Part shown: piece after piece, positions 8,887 through 16,419 of the stretch
Position numbering within the stretch: position 1 is the first letter of the stretch
How the letters are laid out: the number at the start of each line of letters is the position of its first letter
Assembly: GCF_016862175.1 (NCBI RefSeq)
Contig: NZ_BOML01000013.1
Coordinates: 332,017 to 396,016 of the forward strand
From: Paractinoplanes durhamensis
GTDB taxonomy: Bacteria; Actinomycetota; Actinomycetes; Mycobacteriales; Micromonosporaceae
Direction: 5' to 3'
Length of the DNA: 64,000 nucleotides
The notes under the pieces: model-generated
Databases searched by the model: none
Seen by the model: only the letters and a program-made list of their open reading frames with translations
Told to the model about the DNA's origin: nothing
Made by a program: the position numbers and the translations under genes

Positions 8887-8904
8887 CCTATGGTTGATGG
8901 ATAG
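8887..8904 (+). promoter_or_regulatory. CCTAT-type element before the first LLM gene (imperfect)
   Basis: CCTAT at 8887-8891 is followed after 9 bp by ATAG. It sits 15-32 bp before the GTG start at 8919. It resembles the better CCTAT-N7-ATAGG dyad at 10074-10090 but with altered spacing, so support is weak. Confidence 0.25.
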
Positions 8905-8918
8905 ATACGGGAGAAACC

Positions 8919-10055
8919 GTGCGATTTCAGGTCCTCGACATCCTGCCGCACCTCACGAACCCGGTCACCGGCCGCGAGATCCGGCCGGACGAGCGCTTCG
9001 CCCAGGCCCTGACCTCGGCCCGCTACGCCGAGCAGTTCGGCTACGACGCCGTGGCGCTCGGCGAGCGGCACGCCGGCGCGTTCCTGTCCAGCGGGGTCGG
9101 CGTCCTGCTCGGCGCGATCGCCGCCACCACCAGCCGGGTGCGCATCCAGACCGGCGTCTCGGTGCTGTCGATCCACGACCCGCTGCGCGCCGCCGAGGAC
9201 TACGCCACCGTCGACCAGCTCTCCCGCGGCCGGCTCGAGCTGGTCATCGGCAAGGGCAACGAGCTGCGCCAGCTGCCGATGTTCAACATCGAGAACGGCG
9301 AGCAGTGGGACGCGCTGGCCGAGAAGTACGGTCTGCTGCGCCGGCTGTGGCGCGAGGAAAATGTCACCTGGCAGGGCCGGTTCCGCGGCCCGCTCGACGG
9401 AGTGACCAGCCTGCCCAGGCCGTACGCGGGGGCACCGCGGATCTGGCACGGCTCGGCCACCACGCTCACCTCGGCCGAGCTCGCCGCCGAGTGGGGCGAT
9501 CCGCTCTTCTCCGCCAACGCGATCCAGCCCCGCGACAACTACACCGTCCTGATCGACCACTACCGGCAGCGGTACGCCGAACGCGGCCACGACCCTCGGT
9601 TCGCCTACGTCGCGGCGGGCGCCGGCTTCCTCTACCTCGCCGACACCACCCAACAGGCACGAGAAGCCTTCGGACCGACGTACGAACGGATCGTCGCCTA
9701 CTTCAACCAGCCCGGAAACCACACGCCCGGCAACGAGATGACCTTCTCGGACATCGACGACGCGATCGCCCGCGGGCCGGTCCTGGTCGGCTCGCCGCAG
9801 CAGATCGCCGAGAAGATCCTGTGGTTCCACGAGGGTTTCGGGCACGACCTGCAGTCGTTCAGCCTGCCCACGATGATCCCGCACGAGCAGCAGCTGACCA
9901 TGCTCGAGCGGCTCGCCGCCGAGGTGCTCCCGGTCGTCCGCAAGGCCGCGCCGACCACGCTGTGGAGCGACGCGGACCCGTACGGCGGGCGGCCCGCCGC
10001 GCACGGCCGCACGGTCGCCGACGCCGCCGCGGAGATCGAGAAGGCGACGTCATGA
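8919..10055 (+). CDS. LLM-class flavin-dependent monooxygenase
   Basis: A 378-residue bacterial-luciferase-fold protein. It shows the family's F420/FMN barrel features: GYDAVALGERH at strand 2, SRVRIQTGVSVLSIHDPLRAAEDYATVDQLSRGR (luciferase signature around residues 70-105), and GSPQQIAEKILWFHEGFG near the C terminus. These enzymes use reduced flavin and O2, commonly to cleave C-S bonds or oxidise amines. GTG start at 8919 with GGGAGA upstream. Placed 43 bp before the CBS/cysteine-synthase-like gene, and opposite a large sulfonate operon, it probably helps to release sulfite from an organosulfur compound; the substrate is not identifiable. Confidence 0.85.
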   Translation: MRFQVLDILPHLTNPVTGREIRPDERFAQALTSARYAEQFGYDAVALGERHAGAFLSSGVGVLLGAIAATTSRVRIQTGVSVLSIHDPLRAAEDYATVDQLSRGRLELVIGKGNELRQLPMFNIENGEQWDALAEKYGLLRRLWREENVTWQGRFRGPLDGVTSLPRPYAGAPRIWHGSATTLTSAELAAEWGDPLFSANAIQPRDNYTVLIDHYRQRYAERGHDPRFAYVAAGAGFLYLADTTQQAREAFGPTYERIVAYFNQPGNHTPGNEMTFSDIDDAIARGPVLVGSPQQIAEKILWFHEGFGHDLQSFSLPTMIPHEQQLTMLERLAAEVLPVVRKAAPTTLWSDADPYGGRPAAHGRTVADAAAEIEKATS

Positions 10056-10073
10056 CTCCGTGAACTCTGAATT

Positions 10074-10090
10074 CCTATTCTGCTGATAGG
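10074..10090. promoter_or_regulatory. CCTAT-N7-ATAGG inverted repeat before the CBS-like gene
   Basis: A perfect 5-bp inverted repeat with a 7-bp spacer, ending 8 bp before the ATG at 10099. The nearly identical CCTAT-N7-CTAGG occurs at 29212-29228, before the long sulfur operon. The position suggests an operator for a sulfur-responsive repressor; Rrf2-type regulators bind comparable elements, but the regulator is not known here. Confidence 0.5.
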
Positions 10091-10098
10091 TTATCGGA

Positions 10099-11526
10099 AT
10101 GAGCGTTCTCGATGCCATCGGCGAAACGCCGCTGATCCGGCTCACCCGGGTGACCGCGGGGATCGCCGCCGCGGTCCACCTCAAGGCCGAGTTCCTCAAC
10201 CCCGGCGGCAGCGTCAAGGACCGGGCCGCGCTCTCGATGGTCAACGCCGCCGAGGCATCCGGCGAGCTGAAGCCGGGCGGCGTGATCGTCGAGGGCACAT
10301 CCGGCAACACCGGCATCGGGCTGGCCATCGTCGGGGCGCAGCGCGGCTACCGGACCATCGTCGTGGTGCCCGACAAGAGCAGCGCGGAGAAGGTCGCGAC
10401 GCTGCGGGCGTACGGCGCCGAGGTGGTCGTCACCACCGGCGGGGTCACCCGCGACGACCCTCGGCACGTCTCCCAGGTCGCCGCCCGGCTGGCCGAGGAG
10501 ACGCCGGACGCCTGGCTGGCCGGGCAGTACGACAACCCCGCCAACCCCGGCGCCCACCTGGCCACGACCGGCCCGGAGATCTGGCGGCAGACCGGCGGCC
10601 GGGTCACCCACTTCGTGGCCGGCGTCGGCACCGGCGGCACGATCAGCGGCGCCGGCGCCTATCTGCACGAGACCGGCCCGGTCACGATCGTCGGCGCCGA
10701 CCCACAAAGCTCGGCCTACGGCGGCGGGGACGGCAGTCCGTACTACGTGGAGAGCATCGGCCACTACGTCCACCCGGACACGGTCGAGGACGTGTGGCCG
10801 CAGTCCTACCACCCGGCGGTGGTGGACCGCCTGGAGCGGGTCACCGACCGGGAGTCGATCGAGATGACCCGCCGGCTGGCCCGCGAGGAGGGCATCCTGG
10901 TCGGCGCCTCGACCGGGACGGCGGTGGTGGCGGCCCTGCGGGTGGCCCGCGAGCTCGGACCGGATGCGCTGGTGGTGGTGCTCGCGCCCGACTCGGGCCG
11001 GGCCTACCTGTCGAAGTACTTCGACGACGGCTGGCTGCGGCGGGCCGGTTTCCCGGCCCCACCGGCGCCCGGGCCGCTGGTCGGCGACGGCCCGGTGCAG
11101 CCGCCGGCCTTCGCCCCAGCCGGCGACCGGGCCGAAGACCCGGCCGGCGACCGGGCCGAAACCCCAGCCGGCGACCGGGCCGAAACCCCAGCCGGCGACC
11201 GGGCCGAAAACCCAGCTGACCAGCAGGTCGAAGACCCGGCCGGCGGGCAGGTCGGTGACGTCGATGCCGCGCCGACCGGTGTCGCCCTGCTCGTGCTCCC
11301 CCGCTCGACGCCGTCGGACGACGCCCCGGCCCCCGGCGACGTCGTCGGCTGGGTCGACGGCTCTTGGCCGGAGACACCGCACCCCCTGCCGACGGTCGGG
11401 GTCGGCGAGCCGGTCGCCGAGGCGCTGGCCCGCACCCCGGCCGACGCCACCTGGCTGGCCGTCCTGACCGACGGCCGGATCACCGGCGTGATCACCCGCT
11501 CGGCCCTGACCGAGCTGCCCTGGTGA
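10099..11526 (+). CDS. PLP-dependent cysteine synthase / cystathionine beta-synthase-like enzyme with repeat linker and C-terminal CBS-like tail
   Basis: A 475-residue fold-type II PLP enzyme. Residues 1-320 hold the signature PGGSVKDRAAL, whose Lys binds PLP (near residue 38), the substrate loop EGTSGNTG, and the PLP phosphate loop GVGTGGTISGAG. These match CysK/CBS enzymes that condense O-acetylserine or serine with a sulfur donor. Residues about 341-372 are four 8-residue repeats (AGDRAExP) encoded by 24-bp DNA repeats. The last 80 residues end in ITGVITRSALTELPW, resembling one CBS motif. The usual CBS pair seems reduced. The gene would fix sulfide released by the neighbouring monooxygenases into cysteine or cystathionine. 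Confidence 0.85.
   Translation: MSVLDAIGETPLIRLTRVTAGIAAAVHLKAEFLNPGGSVKDRAALSMVNAAEASGELKPGGVIVEGTSGNTGIGLAIVGAQRGYRTIVVVPDKSSAEKVATLRAYGAEVVVTTGGVTRDDPRHVSQVAARLAEETPDAWLAGQYDNPANPGAHLATTGPEIWRQTGGRVTHFVAGVGTGGTISGAGAYLHETGPVTIVGADPQSSAYGGGDGSPYYVESIGHYVHPDTVEDVWPQSYHPAVVDRLERVTDRESIEMTRRLAREEGILVGASTGTAVVAALRVARELGPDALVVVLAPDSGRAYLSKYFDDGWLRRAGFPAPPAPGPLVGDGPVQPPAFAPAGDRAEDPAGDRAETPAGDRAETPAGDRAENPADQQVEDPAGGQVGDVDAAPTGVALLVLPRSTPSDDAPAPGDVVGWVDGSWPETPHPLPTVGVGEPVAEALARTPADATWLAVLTDGRITGVITRSALTELPW
11119..11214 (+). repeat. Four 24-bp tandem repeats inside the CBS-like gene
   Basis: Four units of gccggcgaccgggccgaa plus six variable bases stand head to tail in frame, encoding AGDRAE(D/T/N)P. 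Related broken copies continue to about 11250. They form a proline/acidic linker between catalytic and C-terminal parts, and copy number could vary by slippage. Confidence 0.9.
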
Positions 11527-11574
11527 CCGTGATCCGCACCGCGCACCCGCACGAGTGGCCGAGCGTCGGAGAAC

Positions 11575-11783
11575 TCACCCGCGGTACGCCGTGACGAACG
11601 CGTCCCGCACCCCGGCCGGCACGCCGTTCCCGTCGTAGGTGCCGGCGCGCAGGAAGAAGTCGAGGTACTCCCCCTCGTGCCCGGCCACGACCTCTTCCGC
11701 CAGGCCCGGGACGCCGTGGAAACCCAACCACCACGGTGGAGCGAAATCCTCCGCGCCCGGCAGTCCACGACCGCCCGGCCTGA
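11575..11783 (-). pseudogene. Remnant of an alpha/beta hydrolase (epoxide hydrolase/dehalogenase type)
   Basis: The reverse strand reads APPWWLGFHGVPGLAEEV, VAGHEGEYLDFFLRAGTYDG, NGVPAGVRDAFVTAYRG and then stops. This corresponds to the cap-domain segment of alpha/beta hydrolases of the epoxide hydrolase group (WxxxFHxVPGLxExLVxGRExEYLxxFF). The N-terminal nucleophile elbow and the C-terminal catalytic His are both missing. Upstream the reading frame dissolves into CGGCCTGACC-type repeats. It lies just past the end of the sulfur operon and may be a decayed last gene of it. Confidence 0.65.
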
Positions 11784-11925
11784 CCTGCCGCCTGACCAGC
11801 GGGCCGAAGGCCGGTGGGCCAACCACCGGGCGGGTCGAAGGTAAGTGGGCCAACCACCGGGCGGCCTGACCGGCGGGCCCAAGACCCGCCCGGCCTGACC
11901 AAGCGATCCGGCGGCCTGACCCGGC
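11784..11925. repeat. Degenerate GC-rich repeats downstream of the operon
   Basis: Several copies of CGGCCTGACC and of GGGCCAACCACCGGGCGG lie in a 140-bp stretch between the hydrolase remnant and the stop of the last operon gene. I see no gene here. It may serve as a structured transcript end or reflect the same local repeat expansion seen at 11119, 13230, 14640 and 17302. Confidence 0.6.
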
Positions 11926-11927
11926 GT

Positions 11928-13217
11928 TCACCAAGCGGGCGTCGGTGCCGCTGCCTGGAAGTGGCCGCGCAGCGTGGTGGTCTCGTACTCGTGGCGGTAG
12001 AGGCCTCGGCGGCGCAGGATCGGCACCAGCTCGTCGGCGATCACCTCCAGGCCGTCGGCCAGGACGTCCGGCTGCAGGTTGAAACCGTCGATCGCGCCCG
12101 CGTGGAACCAGTCCTCGATGTGGTCGGCCAACTGCTCGGGAGTGCCGACGAAACCCGCGTGGCCGGAACCGGTGTAGCGGGTCTGCTTCAGGTATTCGCG
12201 GACCGTGGGGTTGGTGCGGCGGATCTGGGTCACGATCGACTCGCGGAAGCCGATGCTGCCCTGGAACGTCTGCGGGTCGGCGGGGGCGGCCAGGACGTCC
12301 TCCGGGAACGGCTCGTCCAGCTCCAGCTTCGACGCGTCGTAGCCGATCGACTGGGACAGCCAACCGATCGAGTAGGACGCGGGGCCGGCGTCGTACAGCT
12401 CGTCGCTGCGCCGTTTTGCCTCCTCCTCGGTGCTGCCCAGGCTCAGCAGCAGGCCGGGCAGGATCTTCACGTCGTCCGGGGACCGGCCGTTGTCCCGGGC
12501 GTAGCCCTTGACCAGGCGGTAGTGCTCGATCGCCTGCTGTTTGGTCAGCTCGGCCGCGAACACGCCCTCGGCCACCCGGCCGGCCAGCGCCCGGCCCTTC
12601 GCCGAGCCGCCGGCCTGCAGCAGCACCGGGCGGCCCTGCGCGGACGGCGGCACCCGCAACCGGCCGTCGACGTCGAAGAACTCGCCGTGGTGGTGGATGT
12701 CATGGCCGGTGGCGGCCGACTCCCACAGCGCGGTGGCGACGTCGACGAACTCGGACGCCCGCTCGTAACGGTCGTCGCGCAACGGCACGTCGGCGAGGCC
12801 GAAGTTGCGGGCGGACACCGCGCCGCGGGTGGTGACGATGTTCCAGCCGACCCGGCCGCCGGACAGCACGTCGGCGGAGAGGAGGCGCTGGGCCAGCTCG
12901 TACGGGTCGTTGAAGGTCGTCGAGGCGGTCGACACCAGGCCGACGTGTGAGGTGGCGCCGGCGACGTAACCCCAGTTCACGGTCGGTTCCAGCTTGATCG
13001 GGTTGGCGTCGTAGGCGGGATCGCCGAGGGCCGGGCCGTCGGCCAGGAAGATCGCGTCGAGGGTGCCGCGCTCGGCGGTGCGGCCGATGCCCTCCCAGTA
13101 GGCGGGGTCGACGAAGGAGTCCTTCGCCAGCAGCGGCGACTGCCAGGCGGCCGGCAGGTAGCCGAGGACGAGCACGTTGATGCCGAGGATGACGTGCCCC
13201 GTGCGGCGGTCGGTCAT
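11928..13217 (-). CDS. NtaA/SnaA/DszA-family FMN-dependent monooxygenase
   Basis: A 429-residue member of the two-component monooxygenase family that includes DszA and NtaA. Visible signatures are GTLDAIFLADGP at strand 2, LLSADVLSGGRVGWNIVTT, then AVSARNFGL (the family GWNxVTS...NFG motif near residues 120-145), and VPILRRRGLYRHEYETTTLR at the C terminus. It uses FMNH2 delivered by a separate reductase. It is the last intact gene of the sulfur operon, about 70 bp after the preceding gene, and its leader contains three 17-bp repeats. A sulfone, sulfonate or chelator could be the substrate; the family alone does not decide this. Confidence 0.9.
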   Translation of the reverse strand: MTDRRTGHVILGINVLVLGYLPAAWQSPLLAKDSFVDPAYWEGIGRTAERGTLDAIFLADGPALGDPAYDANPIKLEPTVNWGYVAGATSHVGLVSTASTTFNDPYELAQRLLSADVLSGGRVGWNIVTTRGAVSARNFGLADVPLRDDRYERASEFVDVATALWESAATGHDIHHHGEFFDVDGRLRVPPSAQGRPVLLQAGGSAKGRALAGRVAEGVFAAELTKQQAIEHYRLVKGYARDNGRSPDDVKILPGLLLSLGSTEEEAKRRSDELYDAGPASYSIGWLSQSIGYDASKLELDEPFPEDVLAAPADPQTFQGSIGFRESIVTQIRRTNPTVREYLKQTRYTGSGHAGFVGTPEQLADHIEDWFHAGAIDGFNLQPDVLADGLEVIADELVPILRRRGLYRHEYETTTLRGHFQAAAPTPAW

Positions 13218-13229
13218 GGTTGTCTCTTT

Positions 13230-13296
13230 CCGGGTTTCACAGAGGGCCGGGTTTCACAGAGGGCCGGGTTTCACAGAGGGCCAGGGATCACAGGGA
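13230..13296 (-). repeat. Three and a half 17-bp tandem repeats
   Basis: CCGGGTTTCACAGAGGG occurs at 13230-13246, 13247-13263 and 13264-13280, followed by a degraded copy (CCAGGGATCACAGGGA). The array fills the spacer before the DszA-like gene, and its last unit runs into the 3' end of the upstream gene. There is no spacer between units, so it is not a CRISPR array. Confidence 0.9.
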
Positions 13297-14091
13297 CGGG
13301 TTCGGCGCGGGCACGGCGAACGCGGGCCGGCCGCCCACCGCACGGGCCGGAGCGGACAGGCCGAGGGCGGCGCGCAGCGGGCCCGGCGGCACAGGCGTGA
13401 AGGCCCTGCTCTCGATGTCGGTCAGGATCTCGGCGAGGCTCTGGCCGGCGACCGGCCGCAGCAGCGTGCCGGGGCCGACGATCAGGTCGATCGGGGCCGA
13501 GTCGGCGACGACGTCGTCGGGGCCGGTCGGATACCAGGCGATCAGCGACGCTCCGGTGGGTGGTTCCGGCACGTTGAGCGGGCCGGCGACGGAGTAGACG
13601 CCGTCGTGGTCGATGTGCACGATCCGGTCCGACTGCACCAGGATGCCGGTCTCCCGGTCGCCGATGACCGAGTCGTACGGCCAGCTCTGTTCGAGGGCCC
13701 GCACGACCCGCGCCGCGTCGATCGCGGTCGCCGCGGTCAGCGGCAGCCCGCCCGGCTCGGGCACCGCGTAGGCATCGGCCGCCCCGAACAGCACGCCGCT
13801 GCGCCCGCGCGAAAGGTGCCCGAGCGAGGCGACCCGGCGGGCGAGGTTGTAGGGCTGGTCACGCTGCGGGCTGGCAACGATCAAAAACCGGGCTTGCCGG
13901 GTACGGGCGGCCAGGCTTGCGCCGATCGCGCTGCTGTCCAGCGTCACCGGCGACGGGCCGCTGCCGTCGATCCGGTCGATGCCGAGCACGGTGTACGCGA
14001 GCGGCAGCGCCTCCCAGCGGGCCAGCAGCGCCGGGTTCCCGGCCAGCTCGATGAGGTGCGGCCCGGCGAGGCCGAGGGCGAGGTGGGTCAT
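13288..14091 (-). CDS. Short LLM-class oxidoreductase-like protein
   Basis: A 267-residue protein. It is shorter than the 340-440 usual for luciferase-like monooxygenases but shows the same core: LALGLAGPH at the start, IGASLAARTRQARFLIVAS, and YNLARRVASLGHLSRGRSGVLFGA, which matches the family's HPYNxARRFATLDHLSGGR segment. The typical C-terminal barrel strands are missing or very divergent. It overlaps the upstream LLM gene by 4 bp (ATGA), so the two are translationally coupled and may form a heteromer, as LuxA/LuxB do. This pairing is inference. Confidence 0.7.
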   Translation of the reverse strand: MTHLALGLAGPHLIELAGNPALLARWEALPLAYTVLGIDRIDGSGPSPVTLDSSAIGASLAARTRQARFLIVASPQRDQPYNLARRVASLGHLSRGRSGVLFGAADAYAVPEPGGLPLTAATAIDAARVVRALEQSWPYDSVIGDRETGILVQSDRIVHIDHDGVYSVAGPLNVPEPPTGASLIAWYPTGPDDVVADSAPIDLIVGPGTLLRPVAGQSLAEILTDIESRAFTPVPPGPLRAALGLSAPARAVGGRPAFAVPAPNPSL

Positions 14092-15197
14092 CTGCTTTCC
14101 TCCAGTTGGAAGGACGGCCGCCAGCCGATCGCCGGGCCGATCTCGGTGGCCAGCACGTGCAGCCGGGCCCGGGCGTTGGCCGCGTCGAACTCGTCGCGGT
14201 AGGAGAAGTTGGCGACGAAGTCGGTCGCGCCGGCCGTGATCGCCGGGTCGGTGCCGATCCGCTCGGCGATGTCGCCGGGTGAGCCGTAGAACGGCACGAG
14301 GTCGAGGTATTCGCGCACGCTGAGGCCGCGCAGCCGGTCGTTGCCGCTGAGCGCGGCCCGGTCGGCCAGGCCCTGCAGTCGCGGCCCGAGGATCGGTTCG
14401 AACTCGCGCAGCACCGATTCCTTGTCACGTCCGGCGTAGACGAACCGGAACACCGCGACGCGCGGCTCGCCCCGAAGGGCGTCGAGATAGGCCCGGACCT
14501 TCGGGGCCTGGCCGGTGCCGGCCGGGTCGAAGAACGCGCCCTGCTGCAGTCCGTCCCCGGCCCGCCCGGCGGCGGCCGCCGACTCGACGCTGGTGGCAGC
14601 CTGCCAGAGGTGCCGGCGAACCCGCGAGCCGTCCGGATACAGACGCGGCCCGGCGGCCGCAGCCGCCGGGCCGCGCCCCGCGGCTCCCGCCGCCGGGAGG
14701 CGCCCCTCGACCCCCGCCGCGGGGAAACGCCCCGAAGCCCCGGGCAACAGTGGCCGGCCGTCGAGGGCGGCGTGCAGCGTGGCGATCTTGCTCGCGTAGA
14801 GCTCGTGGCGCTGCTCGGCGGCCACGCCGAAGGCGGCGAAGCCGTCCAGGTTGGCGCCGCCGGTGCCGAGGCCCAGGTGCAGCCGGCCGCCGGTGAGCGC
14901 GTCGACGACCGCGGCGTCCTCGGCCAGCCGCAGCGGGTCCTCCAGGGACAGGGTGGTGATGCCGGTGCCGAGGGTGATGCGGGACGTGCGGGCGGCCGCG
15001 GCGACCAGGAACGGCAGCGGCGACGGGAACGGCCCGTCGGTGTTGTCGAAGTGGTGCTGGTCGACCCACACGCTGTCGATGCCGAGTCGTTCGGCGTACG
15101 CGATGGTGTCGATCACCTCGTCGTAGACCCGCGCGACCTGGTCGATCTGCCCCGAGCTGGTGCGGAAGTTGAGGGCGAAGCCCAGGCGGAGCACCAT
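14088..15197 (-). CDS. LLM-class flavin-dependent monooxygenase with low-complexity insert
   Basis: A 369-residue luciferase-fold protein. Key segments: GIDSVWVDQHHFDNTDGPFPSPLPFL (strand 2 and loop), RITLGTGITTLSLEDPLRLAEDAAVVDALTGGR (residues about 75-107) and FYGSPGDIAERIGTDP near the C terminus. Residues about 150-185 are an unusual Gly/Ala/Pro-rich stretch (GRFPAAGVEGRLPAAGAAGR and onward) encoded by GC-rich near-repeats at 14640-14750, not typical of the family. Its ATG overlaps the stop of the preceding DszC-like gene (TGATG), so the flavoprotein and this enzyme are co-translated. Confidence 0.85.
   Translation of the reverse strand: MVLRLGFALNFRTSSGQIDQVARVYDEVIDTIAYAERLGIDSVWVDQHHFDNTDGPFPSPLPFLVAAAARTSRITLGTGITTLSLEDPLRLAEDAAVVDALTGGRLHLGLGTGGANLDGFAAFGVAAEQRHELYASKIATLHAALDGRPLLPGASGRFPAAGVEGRLPAAGAAGRGPAAAAAGPRLYPDGSRVRRHLWQAATSVESAAAAGRAGDGLQQGAFFDPAGTGQAPKVRAYLDALRGEPRVAVFRFVYAGRDKESVLREFEPILGPRLQGLADRAALSGNDRLRGLSVREYLDLVPFYGSPGDIAERIGTDPAITAGATDFVANFSYRDEFDAANARARLHVLATEIGPAIGWRPSFQLEESR
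14640..14750 (-). repeat. GC-rich imperfect repeats coding an Ala/Gly/Pro insert
   Basis: Repeated CCGCCGCGG/GCCGCCGGG-type blocks in frame inside the LLM gene. They encode xGRxPAAG units and appear as an insertion in an otherwise well-matched luciferase barrel. Confidence 0.6.
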
Positions 15198-16417
15198 CAG
15201 TTGCCCTGCCCACCACGCTGGACAGCGCTGAAGGACAGGTTGGGGACCGGGTCGGTGCCGTTGACGATCCAGTCGCCGAGGATGCGGGCCTTGTAGACCC
15301 GCGGGTTGTGCGAGGCGAGGGTGCGGGCGTTGCGCCAGTGCCGGTCGAGCCCGATCTTCTCGGACACGCCGGAGGCGCCGAGCGCGTCGAAGACGGTGGT
15401 GGTCGCCTGCAGGGCCGCCTCGATGATGGTCAGCTGCGCCTGCGCGACCGCGACCTCGGTCTCCAGAACGGTCCGCTCGTGCAGGGCGACCCCGTCGATG
15501 CTGCGGGCGGCCGCCCGCAGTGCCGCCCCGGCCGCGAACGCGTGCGCCGACACCTGACCGATGACCTGCAGCAACTGGCCGTCGCGGGTCGGCGCGGCGT
15601 CGAGGGCCTGCGGGTAGTTGCGGCCGCGGGCCTTGAGGGCGGCGACCCCGTCGCGCAGCGCGGCCCGGGTGATGCCGGTCAGCACCGACAGCATCGCGGT
15701 CTGGTAGAAGTGCCCCTGGTAGGCGAAGCGCTCGCCGGCCGGGAAGACGTCGCCCTCGGCGGCCGGCACGTCGGTGTAGGTGGCGCTGCCGCTGGCGGTC
15801 GCCCGCTGGCCGAAGCCGGGCCAGTCGTCGACCAGTTCCACGCCGGGGTCGTCCCGGCGGACCAGCGCGGTCAGTACGGTGTCGCCGTCGCCCTTGCCGA
15901 GCACGTCGAGCCAGTCGGCGTAGAGGCTGCCGGTGGCGTAGAACTTGGCCCCGCTGACCAGGAACCGGTCGCCGTCGCGGCGTACGAAGGTCTTCAGGTC
16001 GGCGAAGGTGCCGTTGTTGGCCTCGGTCCAGCCGCCGCCGACGAACTCGCCGTCCAGGAAACGCTGGATCCACCGGTCGTTGGTGGCCGACGGTGCCGCG
16101 TTGAGCCGGTCCTCGACGAACGCGAGGTGGTTGCGCCAGATGTGCGCGACGTTGGCGTCCGCCTCGGCGAGGTCGGCGAGCAGCGCGAAGGTCTGTTCGA
16201 GGGAGGCGCCGAAGCCGCCGCGCTCGACCGGGATGCGCACCCGGCCGAGGCCCGCCTCCTTCAGCCAGCCCACCTGCTCGTGCGGGAGGATCCGCTCCTT
16301 CTCCCGGGCGACGTTGCCCTCGGCGATCCGGTCGAAGACCGGCTGGAACAGCGCGGACAGCTCGGCGTCGGTGGCGGTGGCCGGGCGCAGGTAGGACGGG
16401 GCGTGGATGGTGGTCAT
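15197..16417 (-). CDS. Acyl-CoA dehydrogenase-fold flavoprotein of the DszC/SfnB sulfur-acquisition type
   Basis: A 406-residue protein with the acyl-CoA dehydrogenase architecture: alpha domain (about 20-125), beta domain with GEFVGGGWTEANNGTFAD and VSGAKFYATGSLYADWLDVLG (about 125-235), and a C-terminal helical domain ending HNPRVYKARILGDWIVNGTDPVP. The last segment is typical of the DszC/SfnB branch rather than of fatty-acid enzymes. DszC uses FMNH2 to oxygenate thioether sulfur; SfnB acts in dimethyl sulfone use. ATG at 16417 is chosen since AAGGG lies 6 bp upstream and the previous gene stops 2 bp before; a TTG at 16423 is less likely. Confidence 0.88.
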   Translation of the reverse strand: MTTIHAPSYLRPATATDAELSALFQPVFDRIAEGNVAREKERILPHEQVGWLKEAGLGRVRIPVERGGFGASLEQTFALLADLAEADANVAHIWRNHLAFVEDRLNAAPSATNDRWIQRFLDGEFVGGGWTEANNGTFADLKTFVRRDGDRFLVSGAKFYATGSLYADWLDVLGKGDGDTVLTALVRRDDPGVELVDDWPGFGQRATASGSATYTDVPAAEGDVFPAGERFAYQGHFYQTAMLSVLTGITRAALRDGVAALKARGRNYPQALDAAPTRDGQLLQVIGQVSAHAFAAGAALRAAARSIDGVALHERTVLETEVAVAQAQLTIIEAALQATTTVFDALGASGVSEKIGLDRHWRNARTLASHNPRVYKARILGDWIVNGTDPVPNLSFSAVQRGGQGN

Positions 16418-16419
16418 GA

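Noticed and set aside
13230..13296. Possible CRISPR-like array
   Set aside because: The 17-bp units are directly adjacent without spacers and no cas genes occur.
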